From the NCBI RefSeq assembly GCF_001431725.1, contig NZ_CP013106.1:3286001-3350000 (forward strand): a DNA stretch of 64,000 nt, in the 5' to 3' direction. The notes below the pieces were generated by a model, which was not told the origin of the DNA, searched no databases, and saw nothing but the letters and a program-made list of their open reading frames with translations. Shown here in pieces: positions 8,164 through 16,407 of this stretch (its first letter is position 1; each line of letters begins with the position of its first letter). A program made the translations under genes and the position numbers. This stretch comes from Halomonas huangheensis. Lineage in GTDB: Bacteria > Pseudomonadota > Gammaproteobacteria > Pseudomonadales > Halomonadaceae.

Positions 8164-9192
8164 ATGAGCTACCAGCCTGCCGCAGACCGTTACGAACATA
8201 TGCGCTATCAACGCTGCGGGCACAGTGGCCTGAAGCTTCCTGCGCTATCGCTGGGCCTATGGCACAACTTCGGCCACAACGCGAACGAAGACACTGCCCG
8301 GGCCATCTGCCGCACGGCCCTCGACCACGGCATTACCCATTTCGACCTCGCCAACAACTATGGTCCTCCGCCCGGTTCCGCAGAGCAGATGTTCGGCCGC
8401 ATCCTGCATAGTGACTTCGCCGCGCATCGCGACGAGTTGGTCATCTCGACCAAGGCCGGCTATCACATGTGGCCGGGGCCGTATGGCGAATGGGGCAGTC
8501 GCAAGTACCTGCAGTCGAGCCTCGACCAGAGCCTCAAGCGCATGAACATCGACTATGTGGATATCTTCTATTCGCATCGCTTCGACCCGGAAACTCCGCT
8601 GGAAGAAACCATGGGCGCACTCGATCATGCTGTGCGCTCAGGGAAGGCACTCTATGCAGGTATCTCGTCATACAGCGCCGAACGAACTCGAGAGGCAGCG
8701 CGTATCCTGCGTGAAATGGGGACTCCGTGCCTGATTCACCAGCCGAGTTACTCGATGATCAATCGCTGGATCGAGGATGACCACCTGCTCGATACCCTCG
8801 ACGCAGAAGGCATGGGATCCATTGTCTTCTCACCGCTGGCCCAGGGTCTGTTGACCAACAAGTATCTGGGCGGTGTACCCGATGACAGCCGTCTGGCCAA
8901 GGGCGGCGCGATCCGCCCGGCCCATGTCAACGATGACAATCTCGCGCGCGTCAGGGCGCTCAATGACATCGCCGAACAGCGCGGCCAGAGTCTGGCGCAA
9001 ATGGCTCTGGCCTGGGTGCTGCGCGGCGGACGTGTGACCTCAGCGCTGATTGGCGCCAGCCGCCCTGAACAGGTCGTTGACTGCGTCAAGGCGCTCGACA
9101 ACCTGGATTTCACCAGTGACGAGCTCGATGCCATCAACCGTCATGCGACCGACGGCGGCGTCAATATCTGGGCACAGTCATCCACGTCCTGA
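8164..9192 (+). CDS. yghZ: YghZ-like aldo/keto reductase (L-glyceraldehyde 3-phosphate reductase family)
   Basis: A 342-residue aldo/keto reductase (AKR14 type), very close in length and motifs to E. coli YghZ/Gpr (346 residues): RYEHMRYQRCGHSGLKLP, LSLGLWHNFG, FDLANNYGPPPGSAE (catalytic Asp/Tyr), STKAGYxMWPGPYGEWGSRKYL (catalytic Lys), YVDIFYSHR (His), and a C-terminal SALIGASRPEQ NADPH-binding stretch. YghZ reduces L-glyceraldehyde 3-phosphate and methylglyoxal with NADPH. The ATG at 8164 has AAGGAG 6 nt upstream; the frame is open from 8002 but that extension is not conserved. The divergent LysR gene is the probable regulator. Confidence 0.9.
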   Translation: MSYQPAADRYEHMRYQRCGHSGLKLPALSLGLWHNFGHNANEDTARAICRTALDHGITHFDLANNYGPPPGSAEQMFGRILHSDFAAHRDELVISTKAGYHMWPGPYGEWGSRKYLQSSLDQSLKRMNIDYVDIFYSHRFDPETPLEETMGALDHAVRSGKALYAGISSYSAERTREAARILREMGTPCLIHQPSYSMINRWIEDDHLLDTLDAEGMGSIVFSPLAQGLLTNKYLGGVPDDSRLAKGGAIRPAHVNDDNLARVRALNDIAEQRGQSLAQMALAWVLRGGRVTSALIGASRPEQVVDCVKALDNLDFTSDELDAINRHATDGGVNIWAQSSTS

Positions 9193-9364
9193 CCACCACC
9201 TGCCTGCTCTGAGAAGGCTTTTGCTCTACATGGCGCCAGCCTTCTGGACTGGCGTCATGTCGATGGTTCAGGCAGGAGATATAACACCATGTCAAAAAAA
9301 CATTTCTCATCCATCTTCTAATCTGACACATTGATCCGCTTTTTCCGCCAGCTGATAGTGTTCA

Positions 9365-9901
9365 ATGGTCAAGACGTATCTCTACAAGATGAAGGGCAAT
9401 AGTCCCGCTCGCTCCCGCCCCTGCTGGCGTGACGCACTCTGGTCCTGGTTTGGCGCGTTCATCGGCATGACCGGTGTCGGTTGGCTGAGCAGCGCGTGGC
9501 TGAGCACCCATGCGCTGCTGATGATTGGCTCCTTCGGCGCGACTTCGGTGCTGTTGTATGCCGCTCCAGAGAGCCCACTGGCACAGCCACGCAATGTGCT
9601 GGGCGGCAATATGCTGTCGGCCATGGTCGGTGTACTCAGTTGGCATTGGTTGGGAGATACCTGGCTGGCGGCGGCAGTCGCGGTATCGACCGCCGTGCTG
9701 GTGATGCAGTTGACCCATACCCTGCACCCGCCCGGCGGTGCCACCGCCCTGATCGCGGTAATCGGCTCCGGTGAAGTACACGCACTCGGCTGGACCTACG
9801 CGCTGGTACCGGTCGGCGCAGGCTGCCTGCTGATGCTGGTCGTTGCCGTACTGGTGAACAACCTCGCCCGCCATCGCCGCTACCCGCTGCACTGGTGGTA
9901 G
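9365..9901 (+). CDS. HPP-family integral membrane protein
   Basis: A 178-residue membrane protein of the HPP family (PF04982). It has about four transmembrane segments, the conserved SFGATSVLLYAAPESPLAQPRN (in part) and the name-giving HPPGGATALIAV near residue 120. Family members are linked to nitrite transport in cyanobacteria and chloroplasts; bacterial roles are mostly unknown. No clear Shine-Dalgarno precedes the ATG at 9365, and ATG at 9389 is also possible; both keep all hydrophobic segments. It faces the AmiS/UreI-type gene tail to tail, 12 nt apart. Confidence 0.85.
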   Translation: MVKTYLYKMKGNSPARSRPCWRDALWSWFGAFIGMTGVGWLSSAWLSTHALLMIGSFGATSVLLYAAPESPLAQPRNVLGGNMLSAMVGVLSWHWLGDTWLAAAVAVSTAVLVMQLTHTLHPPGGATALIAVIGSGEVHALGWTYALVPVGAGCLLMLVVAVLVNNLARHRRYPLHWW

Positions 9902-9913
9902 CCAGTGATGGCA

Positions 9914-10450
9914 CTACAGACGAATCATGCCTTCCAGAACCATGACGCCAGGCATCCAACCGGTAAACACCGCACAGAATAAGGTGTATATCGCGACCAG
10001 ACGCTTGATGTCGCGCCCCAGCGCCAGCAACAGAAAGAAGCCAAACCACAGCAGCGCCCATGCCAACCAGTTGAGACTGCTCCATAGCGACAGCGATGAT
10101 TCGTTGAGTAGCGAGTTGATACCGACGACCGCTGCCGTGATGCTGACAAACAGGCTAAACCACCCCAGTCCCCGACCATCCGAGTCGAGAAACTGATTGG
10201 CCCCGACCCACAGGTAGGTAAAGGCAAACAGGAAAGAGAAGGCCCCTGCATTGATCGAACGCTCGTTGCCGGGGTCATGGAAGACCAGCCAGCTGGCGAC
10301 AAGAAAGCTCAAGCTCCCCACCAGGATATTGATGACAGAGACCTCCCTGTCGCCAATCCTGCCCAACATCCAGACGCCATTCACGAAAAGCACTGCTCCC
10401 ACATACAGCAACATCAGTCCCGATATCATCTCCGCATGCTCCTCCGTCAT
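9914..10450 (-). CDS. AmiS/UreI-family amide/urea channel
   Basis: A 178-residue hydrophobic protein with six predicted transmembrane helices, the length and pattern of AmiS/UreI channels (PF02293). Visible motifs are LMLLYVGAVLFVNGVWMLGRI in helix 1 (in part), FAFTYLWVGANQFL, a central GINSLLN and a LLWFGFFLLLALGR segment. Helicobacter UreI is a proton-gated urea channel; AmiS members accompany aliphatic amidases. No urease or amidase gene is next to it here. The ATG at 10450 is chosen because the upstream part of the frame does not look membrane-like; the ribosome binding site is a weak purine run. It is divergent from the dehalogenase-like gene. Confidence 0.8.
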   Translation of the reverse strand: MTEEHAEMISGLMLLYVGAVLFVNGVWMLGRIGDREVSVINILVGSLSFLVASWLVFHDPGNERSINAGAFSFLFAFTYLWVGANQFLDSDGRGLGWFSLFVSITAAVVGINSLLNESSLSLWSSLNWLAWALLWFGFFLLLALGRDIKRLVAIYTLFCAVFTGWMPGVMVLEGMIRL

Positions 10451-10731
10451 TATCGTTCTTCTTCTGCTCCTGGTCGGTAGCCACTGGATCAATATCTTCG
10501 TGAACAACGGCCAGGCCGGCACATGAATACAATTATTTCACTTTATCGTATACAAAAATATAGAACTGTATGCTGAAGTCGTCGCCGATCAGAGGATGGC
10601 TCGGGGCTATGGGATCCAAGGACTATCCACTCAGAAGAAATAATGTTTTGAAATCACCTTGATTGAAAACCCCAAGGAAACAAATAACACTCCTTGCCGA
10701 GCGTCCGTTTTTCGAACCAGGGGGTCAGGCC

Positions 10732-11616
10732 ATGTTCCAGCATTTCACTTTCCACGACATCGACACCGCTGATGGCACGCGCATTCATGTTCGCGTCGGC
10801 GGCGACGGGCCTGCCCTACTGCTGCTCCACGGCCATCCTCAAAGTCATGTGATGTGGCATCGAGTCGCGGAGCAACTGGCGCCACACTTCCGCCTGGTGC
10901 TGGCGGATCTGCGCGGCTATGGCGATTCATCACGCCCACCAGCCACAGAGGACCTATCCAACTACTCAAAGCGACGGATGGCACAGGACATGGTCGAGGT
11001 GATGTCTTCGCTTGGCCATGAGCGCTTCCTTATCGGCGCCCATGATCGCGGCGCACGAGTCGCTCATCGTCTGGCACTGGACCACGCGGAACGAGTGGAG
11101 CGCATGCTGCTATTGGATATTGCCCCTACCCTGGCAATGTACGAGAACACTACCGACGCCTTTGCGCGCAGCTATTGGCACTGGTTTTTCCTGATCCAGC
11201 CAGCCCCGCTCCCCGAGCGACTGATCGAGGCCGACCCGGTCGCATATCTGCACAATGTATCCGGCCGACGCCATGCCGGATTAAGTGCCTTCAGTCCAGA
11301 GGCGCTGGCCGAATACGAGCGTTGCCTACATATCCCGGGCACCGCTGCCGGCATCTGCAATGACTATCGCGCAGCAGCAACTATCGATCTCGAGCACGAC
11401 CGCGCCGACCTGGCAGCCGGTAAACGCCTCGCGGTTCCCTTGCATGTGCTGTGGGCCAAACATGGCGCCGTCGGTCGCCATTTCGATGTGCTGCGACTGT
11501 GGCAGGATGTCTCGCACAGTAGCGTCAGCGGTCATGCACTGGACTGCGGACATTACCTTGCCGAGGAGAAACCTAGCGACGTCGCTCGAGAGATGCTCGA
11601 TTTTCTGATGCCCTGA
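10732..11616 (+). CDS. Fluoroacetate/haloacetate dehalogenase-like alpha/beta hydrolase
   Basis: A 294-residue alpha/beta hydrolase. Oxyanion HGHPQSHVMWH is near residue 34. The nucleophile elbow is AHDRGAR with Asp105, not Ser. Arg106 and Arg109 match the carboxylate-binding arginines of fluoroacetate dehalogenase. Asp129 (LLLDIAP) is the likely acid, SYWHWFF supplies His150-Trp151, and NDYRAAATID supplies Tyr212; together they match the fluoride-binding His-Trp-Tyr triad. His274 (CGHYLAEE) completes the catalytic set. These enzymes hydrolyse haloacetates to glycolate. ATG 10732 has AGGGGG 7 nt upstream; the frame is open from 10663. It is a stand-alone gene divergent from the AmiS/UreI-type gene. 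Natural substrate could be another short 2-haloacid. Confidence 0.8.
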   Translation: MFQHFTFHDIDTADGTRIHVRVGGDGPALLLLHGHPQSHVMWHRVAEQLAPHFRLVLADLRGYGDSSRPPATEDLSNYSKRRMAQDMVEVMSSLGHERFLIGAHDRGARVAHRLALDHAERVERMLLLDIAPTLAMYENTTDAFARSYWHWFFLIQPAPLPERLIEADPVAYLHNVSGRRHAGLSAFSPEALAEYERCLHIPGTAAGICNDYRAAATIDLEHDRADLAAGKRLAVPLHVLWAKHGAVGRHFDVLRLWQDVSHSSVSGHALDCGHYLAEEKPSDVAREMLDFLMP

Positions 11617-11669
11617 ACCCTCTTCACTACTGCCCTCCCTACAAGCCCCACCCTGACATCACATCGTCA

Positions 11670-11705
11670 GCGACTTCGTGCTTACCCACCGGGTAGCGAA
11701 GTCGC
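11670..11705 (+). terminator. Hairpin downstream of the dehalogenase-like gene
   Basis: GCGACTTCG (11670-11678) pairs with CGAAGTCGC (11697-11705), with an inner TACCC/GGGTA pair around loop ACC. It is about 55 nt after the stop. No T-tract, so termination is only inferred. Confidence 0.4.
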
Positions 11706-11841
11706 ACGCCGTGGCACAACGCACTATGCTCATCCAAGGCTTCCAATATGCCTTGAGCGTGCTCTGCCATGTCTTGAACGTGCGCTGCTCGTTGCAGATC
11801 CTCAACGTCCAATATCTTCCAACGGCCACAAGGACGACATC

Positions 11842-12492
11842 ATGCTCAAGTTTCTCAGATCGCTGCTGGGCAATCGTGCCGGTGATCACGCGCCAGAGGA
11901 CGATGAGAACAGTCGGATGAATCACGAGGGCATTGCACGTGAGATCCACCTGCTGGTCTGGGGCGGCTTCGAGACACCGGCCAGTATTATCGAGATCATT
12001 ACCGAGCAGTCTCTCACTCGCGATCAACTCACCGCGTCTGACCGTCGCTGGATCACTACCGAGATACAGCGCAGGCTGGCCGACAAGCGGATTCATCAGC
12101 AACACTGGCCGCGCAACACCGATTGGGATCGACTCGATTGTGCCTTTCACGACCTGGAGAACGACGGCATCATCGCCCTGCATTGTGCAGGTACCACACA
12201 GTCCGATGGACTATCGGACACCATGGAAGTCTTCGATGCTCGACAGCAGCGTGGTGAGGCTGCCAGAGGGTATGTGTTCTATCACGGTCAGGACATCAAT
12301 ACCGCGCTCGAATCGGGCAGAATTCATCTCGCCTTCGGCGCCTTCGACAACAGTGAAGAAACAGCCGCTGACGTTGCCCGGCAGATTGTTTCCACCATCA
12401 ATCGCCAGGGCCTGCATGTCAGTTGGGAAGGCAGCCTTGATCAGCGTATCCTGATCCAACCAATCGAATGGAGAAAACGCAGTCCCGAATAA
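11842..12492 (+). CDS. DUF6891-like cytoplasmic protein of unknown function
   Basis: A 216-residue soluble protein without signal peptide or membrane segments. The N-terminal half is helical and polar (EIHLLVWGGFETPASIIEIITE); the C-terminal half has RGYVFYHGQDINTALESG and HLAFGAFDN, which I recall from the DUF6891 family. No catalytic motif is evident and the function is unknown. The ATG at 11842 follows AAGGA. A region of about 225 nt with weakly repeated CTTGAxCGTGC sequence precedes it. It is convergent with the binding-protein gene. Confidence 0.65.
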   Translation: MLKFLRSLLGNRAGDHAPEDDENSRMNHEGIAREIHLLVWGGFETPASIIEIITEQSLTRDQLTASDRRWITTEIQRRLADKRIHQQHWPRNTDWDRLDCAFHDLENDGIIALHCAGTTQSDGLSDTMEVFDARQQRGEAARGYVFYHGQDINTALESGRIHLAFGAFDNSEETAADVARQIVSTINRQGLHVSWEGSLDQRILIQPIEWRKRSPE

Positions 12493-12531
12493 CCGGACAG
12501 CCCACCACACATCGTTGCAGAGATCGCTCCT

Positions 12532-13653
12532 CTACTCGCTGCTCTCCTTGAGCAACGCTTCACGAAAATACTCACCAACCCGCTCGTAGGTACTTGCGTA
12601 CCATTCGTCATCGAGGCTGACTGCCCGCTCTGCGTTGAGCGGATGAGTAGGAATATGCAGACGCATGTCCACACCATGCTCCGGTTGAGTACTGACTTGC
12701 AGAGTCGCCGAATGACGCGACGGGCCATAGGGAATCAGATTGGCCAAAGCCACCTGACGATCCGTCGCTGTTGCAAAGCGGATGAATTCCATCGCAGCAT
12801 CAGGGTTCGGAGCATGACGAGGCACGGCCCAGACTTCATGTTGCTGAATCTGCCCGTCCCAGAGAATCTCGATAGGCAGGTTCTGATCGGTCATGGCACT
12901 GAAGAAGCGACCATTGTACCCGGAAGCCATCACCACCTCTTTCTCGGCCAACATACGCACAGGCGTTTCACCATCCTCCCACCAGTGCAGGTCGTCGATA
13001 GACCCGATGCGCTCCAGCGCCAAAGACAGCCCTCGCCGGGTACTGAGCAGGCGATAGAGCTCTTCTCGCGGCACCCCATAGGACAACAACGCCCACTCCA
13101 TGTTGGCAGCGGGCCGACGTTGCAGGGCACGGGGTCCTGGAAAACGCTGTTGGTCAAAGAGATCGGCAATCTCGGTAGGACGGTGGCCGGGAAAGGCATC
13201 GCGGCGATACGCCACCACCGTGGCAAATATCGAGTGGGTGAACCAACAGCGACCCAGTGAGCCCGCTACGAAGTCGCGCTGGGCCGAGGTGCCATCCGGC
13301 GCGGGAGCCAGCAACTCCGGTGTCAGGGGTTCCAGCAGCGCGTCATCGCAGGCCGCCCTGGCCTGACTACGCGTCATATCGATCAGGTCCCAACCCACAT
13401 CACCACTGGCCACCGCTTCGCGAAGTTCACTGATGCCGCCATCGTACTGCATGACGCTTACCGCGATCCCGGTTGCCTCAGTGAAAGGCGCAAACAGGGC
13501 ACGCTGCTGAGCACGCTCATAGGCTCCTCCCCAACTCAGCACCACCAGTTCTTCAGGTTGCTGACCTACTGCCACCGGCGGCATGGCAAGCCACACCAGC
13601 AACCATGCCCCCACCTGCCACACACCACGTCCGAGAATCTCAGCCAACACCAT
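12532..13653 (-). CDS. Orphan periplasmic binding protein of the spermidine/putrescine (PotD-like) type
   Basis: A 373-residue extracellular solute-binding protein, family 1/PotD-like. It has an N-terminal signal peptide (hydrophobic VGAWLLVWLAMPPVAVGQQ), then ELVVLSWGGAYERAQQRALF, which matches the start of mature polyamine-binding proteins, and later WDLIDMTRSQA, MEWALLSYG and WDGQIQQHEVWAVPRHAPN. No ABC permease or ATPase gene accompanies it. The start at 13653 lies inside the end of the CLC gene (14-nt overlap) behind GGGAGG; GTG at 13650 would give better spacing. The overlap implies translational coupling to the CLC gene, an unusual partner for a binding protein. Confidence 0.8.
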   Translation of the reverse strand: MVLAEILGRGVWQVGAWLLVWLAMPPVAVGQQPEELVVLSWGGAYERAQQRALFAPFTEATGIAVSVMQYDGGISELREAVASGDVGWDLIDMTRSQARAACDDALLEPLTPELLAPAPDGTSAQRDFVAGSLGRCWFTHSIFATVVAYRRDAFPGHRPTEIADLFDQQRFPGPRALQRRPAANMEWALLSYGVPREELYRLLSTRRGLSLALERIGSIDDLHWWEDGETPVRMLAEKEVVMASGYNGRFFSAMTDQNLPIEILWDGQIQQHEVWAVPRHAPNPDAAMEFIRFATATDRQVALANLIPYGPSRHSATLQVSTQPEHGVDMRLHIPTHPLNAERAVSLDDEWYASTYERVGEYFREALLKESSE

Positions 13654-15400
13654 GCTCCTCCCGGCGTAGTTCCTCGCTGTAGTTGAGATAGGCGCGCGCA
13701 ATACTGGTTTCGTGAACCACCCCGAGAAAGATATCTCCGCGCTTTTCATCCACTACGGCCAACGCCTCTCCAGACACCTCCTGCATGTACTGCATGGCCG
13801 ACCACACCGAACCATCAGGGCTGAGCACCGGACGCGGCGTGCGCGGACAACGCTCCAGTGGTTTGCTCCCCTTGCCACTACCACGCATGGCCTCCAGTTG
13901 AGCCAGGCTCACCATGCCATGGTAACGCTGCCGAGTATCTACCAGGTGGGCCTCACCATGGCCGCTACGACTCAGCGCCTCGACCGCCTCATCCACCCGC
14001 AGCCCCGGATCGAGAGTGACGCAGTCCTGACTGAGTAAAGGTTCGAGACGCGCACTCTTCATCACCGCTTCACTGCGCCCCGAGGAAAGGTCCAGGCCGC
14101 GCCCGGCCAGTTGAATATCGAAAAGAGAACGACCAAACAACTGCGCCGCAATCGGGCTGGCCAGGGTCACACTGGCCAATGCCGCAGTGGTCAGCACATA
14201 GCTGCCGGTCAGCTCGAAGATGATCAACAGAGTCGTCAAGGGGGCGCCGATCACCGGCGCAGTCACAGCGACCATGCCGCAGACGGCGTAGAAGATGAAG
14301 GTATCGTCAGCAACGCCGACACTACCTACCAGGGTTCCGCACAACGCACCGAATAGCGTTCCGATCACCAATGCCGGACTGAAGACGCCACCCCCGAAGC
14401 CCATTCCCAGACACAGCGCCGTGGCGGCGATTTTCAACACCATCACCACCAGCAGCTCCATACCACCAAAAGCGCCTGAGATGGTGGCAAAGCGCAGGGT
14501 TTCCCGGCCCATGCCGAGAATATCCGGCACCCACAGGGCCACCAGCCCGAGCCCCAGCCCCGCTACTGCAGGTCGCAGTGATTGCGTGAGCGGCAAACGC
14601 GCGGACCAGCGCCCTACCGCGAGAATCGCATGCATATAGGCTCCCGCCACCAGCGCTCCCAACCCACCGATGACGACAAAGATCACGAACTCCCAGGAAT
14701 GTGGGATAGCCGGCTCAGCTATATGAAACAACGCTCCCTGAGCGAGCACATTGGTGGCAATGACATGCCCTACGATCGCTGCCGCCGCCACGGGGGCAAA
14801 GGCACGCAGCGCGTAGTGACGCAATACCACCTCATGGGCAAAGACGATACCCGCCAGCGGCGCATGAAAGGCTGTGGCAATGACGGCCGCAACACCGCAA
14901 GCAATGGTGACATTGTCATCCGAGCGGCCCAGGCGCAGCAGTCGAGCACCAAGAGAGCCAACGCTGGCCCCCATATGGACGAGAGGGCCGTACTGCCCGA
15001 CAGACGCCCCGGCCCCCAGAGACACCAGGCCACTCAACGCCGACAGCACCCCAGCGCGAAATGGCAAGCGACCGCGACGAGTTTGCACTGCGGCTATGAC
15101 ATCGGCGGGACCATGAGGACGCCGCTCCCGAATGAGACGATGCAACTGACCGACGACCAATCCACCCACGGTCGGTACCAGCAACATTGCCAGCACCAAC
15201 ATCGAGGGGTCGGAAAACATCATTCGGCCACGAGGCGAGATCAACAATATATCGTTGAGCCACAGCACCAGCCCGACAAAACCAGCGGCCAATGACGCGG
15301 CCAGGCCACCGATGACGCCTCCCAACACCACCAGGCCGAGGAATCGCAGCATCGCTGGCACTCCACGGTGTGAGTCCTGAGTGGTATCACCTGAGTCCAT
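13640..15400 (-). CDS. CLC-family chloride channel with C-terminal CBS domains
   Basis: A 586-residue CLC protein: about 420 residues of membrane core, then two CBS-type segments (about 445-570). Family signatures are visible: the loop GAGASVGQYGPLVHMG, ATAFHAPLAGIVFAHEVVL and GMGFGGGVFSPALVIG. In E. coli ClcA the first motif is GREGP, whose Glu148 is the gating residue; here that position is Tyr. The second motif in ClcA ends EE, where Glu203 is the internal proton acceptor; here the equivalent is EV. Without both residues, proton coupling is not expected, which points to a passive anion channel or an uncoupled carrier. The ATG at 15400 has GAGG 4 nt upstream. It is first in a two-gene operon with the binding protein. 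Confidence 0.9.
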   Translation of the reverse strand: MDSGDTTQDSHRGVPAMLRFLGLVVLGGVIGGLAASLAAGFVGLVLWLNDILLISPRGRMMFSDPSMLVLAMLLVPTVGGLVVGQLHRLIRERRPHGPADVIAAVQTRRGRLPFRAGVLSALSGLVSLGAGASVGQYGPLVHMGASVGSLGARLLRLGRSDDNVTIACGVAAVIATAFHAPLAGIVFAHEVVLRHYALRAFAPVAAAAIVGHVIATNVLAQGALFHIAEPAIPHSWEFVIFVVIGGLGALVAGAYMHAILAVGRWSARLPLTQSLRPAVAGLGLGLVALWVPDILGMGRETLRFATISGAFGGMELLVVMVLKIAATALCLGMGFGGGVFSPALVIGTLFGALCGTLVGSVGVADDTFIFYAVCGMVAVTAPVIGAPLTTLLIIFELTGSYVLTTAALASVTLASPIAAQLFGRSLFDIQLAGRGLDLSSGRSEAVMKSARLEPLLSQDCVTLDPGLRVDEAVEALSRSGHGEAHLVDTRQRYHGMVSLAQLEAMRGSGKGSKPLERCPRTPRPVLSPDGSVWSAMQYMQEVSGEALAVVDEKRGDIFLGVVHETSIARAYLNYSEELRREEHGVG

Positions 15401-15798
15401 GTATCCTCATCCAGCAGTGGTGGTTGTCAGCGTGCCCTCCTTCAGGTTTAGGAGCAATCGATGCGCGGGGCAAACTCGCGAGGGCCAAGGTAACCGCAAT
15501 CCATCGCAGAAGCGGCACAGCGTCACTGAATCGCGCTCGCTATCACGCCAGAAACCTCCCAATCTGCCGCAATGGGCAATGGCTCCCTTCCGCCACTGCG
15601 GATAACCGGCAATACTGGTGGATCAGGAGTCGCCCGCGAGATGGCGGGCCACGTTACTGCTGAACTAGAGTTGCTGCTGAACTAGTGTTGCTGCTGATCC
15701 CTACTTCTACTGAACCCTGCTTCTACTGAGCCCTGCTTCTCTGGAACAGGGCTGCTCCCGAGCAAGCAAGCTCACGCACACAACCGACCGGTAATGGA
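15401..15798. other. Intergenic region between CLC gene and ynbA-like gene
   Basis: About 400 nt without a convincing gene. It must hold the divergent promoters of the CLC/binding-protein pair and the ynb-like operon. Its right half contains the degenerate tandem repeats listed at 15654-15736. No RNA gene was recognised. Confidence 0.6.
15654..15736. repeat. Degenerate tandem repeats, 16-17-nt units x5
   Basis: Consecutive units TTACTGCTGAACTAGAG, TTGCTGCTGAACTAGTG, TTGCTGCTGATCCCTAC, TTCTACTGAACCCTGC and TTCTACTGAGCCCTGC. Neighbouring copies are much more alike than distant ones, as expected if duplication and decay proceeded stepwise. The array ends about 60 nt before the ynbA-like start. 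Confidence 0.75.
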
Positions 15799-16407
15799 AT
15801 GCCTTCAATCTACCAACTCAAGCCCGCCTTCCAGGCTCGACTTCGCCCCCTCGTCAAGCGCATCGCCGACGCTGGAATCAGCGCCAACCAGATAACGCTG
15901 GCGGCCATGTTGTTGTCACTGGTAGCGGGACTGCTGCTGGTGATCTGGCCGAACGACCAGTGGCCGTTGTGGCTGGTGCCGGTGGTGCTGTTTGTGCGCA
16001 TGGCGCTGAATGCCATCGACGGCATGCTGGCTCGCGAACATGATATGCAGAGCCGACTGGGCGCGATCCTCAATGAACTCGGCGATGTGTTCTCCGACGC
16101 GGCACTCTACCTACCCTTCGCACTGCTGGCTCCGCTGTCTCCCATGGCGGTAGTGCTGGTGGTACTGCTCGCCACCATCAGCGAGATGACCGGCGTGCTC
16201 AGTCAGGCGCTGGGTGGCACGCGCCGCTACGATGGCCCGATGGGCAAGAGCGATCGCGCGGTGCTGTTCGGCGCGCTGGCGTTGTGGGTAGCGCTGGGAG
16301 GGCAGCCAACCTGGTTGATGAATGCTGCACTGGCCGTTGCCTGCGTGCTGCTGGCATGGACGATCATCAACCGCGCCATAGGCGCGCTCAGGGAGGAAGC
16401 CGAATGA
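15799..16407 (+). CDS. ynbA: YnbA-like CDP-alcohol phosphatidyltransferase family protein
   Basis: A 202-residue membrane protein, about six transmembrane helices, of the CDP-alcohol phosphatidyltransferase family (PF01066), which makes phospholipids from CDP-diacylglycerol and an alcohol. The signature region is ALNAIDGMLAREHDMQSR followed by LGAILNELGDVFSD. Against the canonical DxxDGxxARx8GxxxDxxxD, the first and third Asp are Asn here, while the second and fourth remain. From memory E. coli YnbA has the same substitutions, so this is a subfamily trait rather than decay. It begins an operon of four overlapping genes. The alcohol substrate is unknown. Confidence 0.85.
   Translation: MPSIYQLKPAFQARLRPLVKRIADAGISANQITLAAMLLSLVAGLLLVIWPNDQWPLWLVPVVLFVRMALNAIDGMLAREHDMQSRLGAILNELGDVFSDAALYLPFALLAPLSPMAVVLVVLLATISEMTGVLSQALGGTRRYDGPMGKSDRAVLFGALALWVALGGQPTWLMNAALAVACVLLAWTIINRAIGALREEAE

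Noticed and set aside
9193..9364. Possible hairpins around GGCGCCAG and AGCCTTC after the aldo/keto reductase gene
   Set aside because: Arms compete with each other and are short; no T-tract. Not strong enough to call a terminator.
14582..15295. 237-codon plus-strand frame inside the CLC gene
   Set aside because: Antisense to conserved CLC motifs, with a His/Arg/Gln-rich product of no known family.
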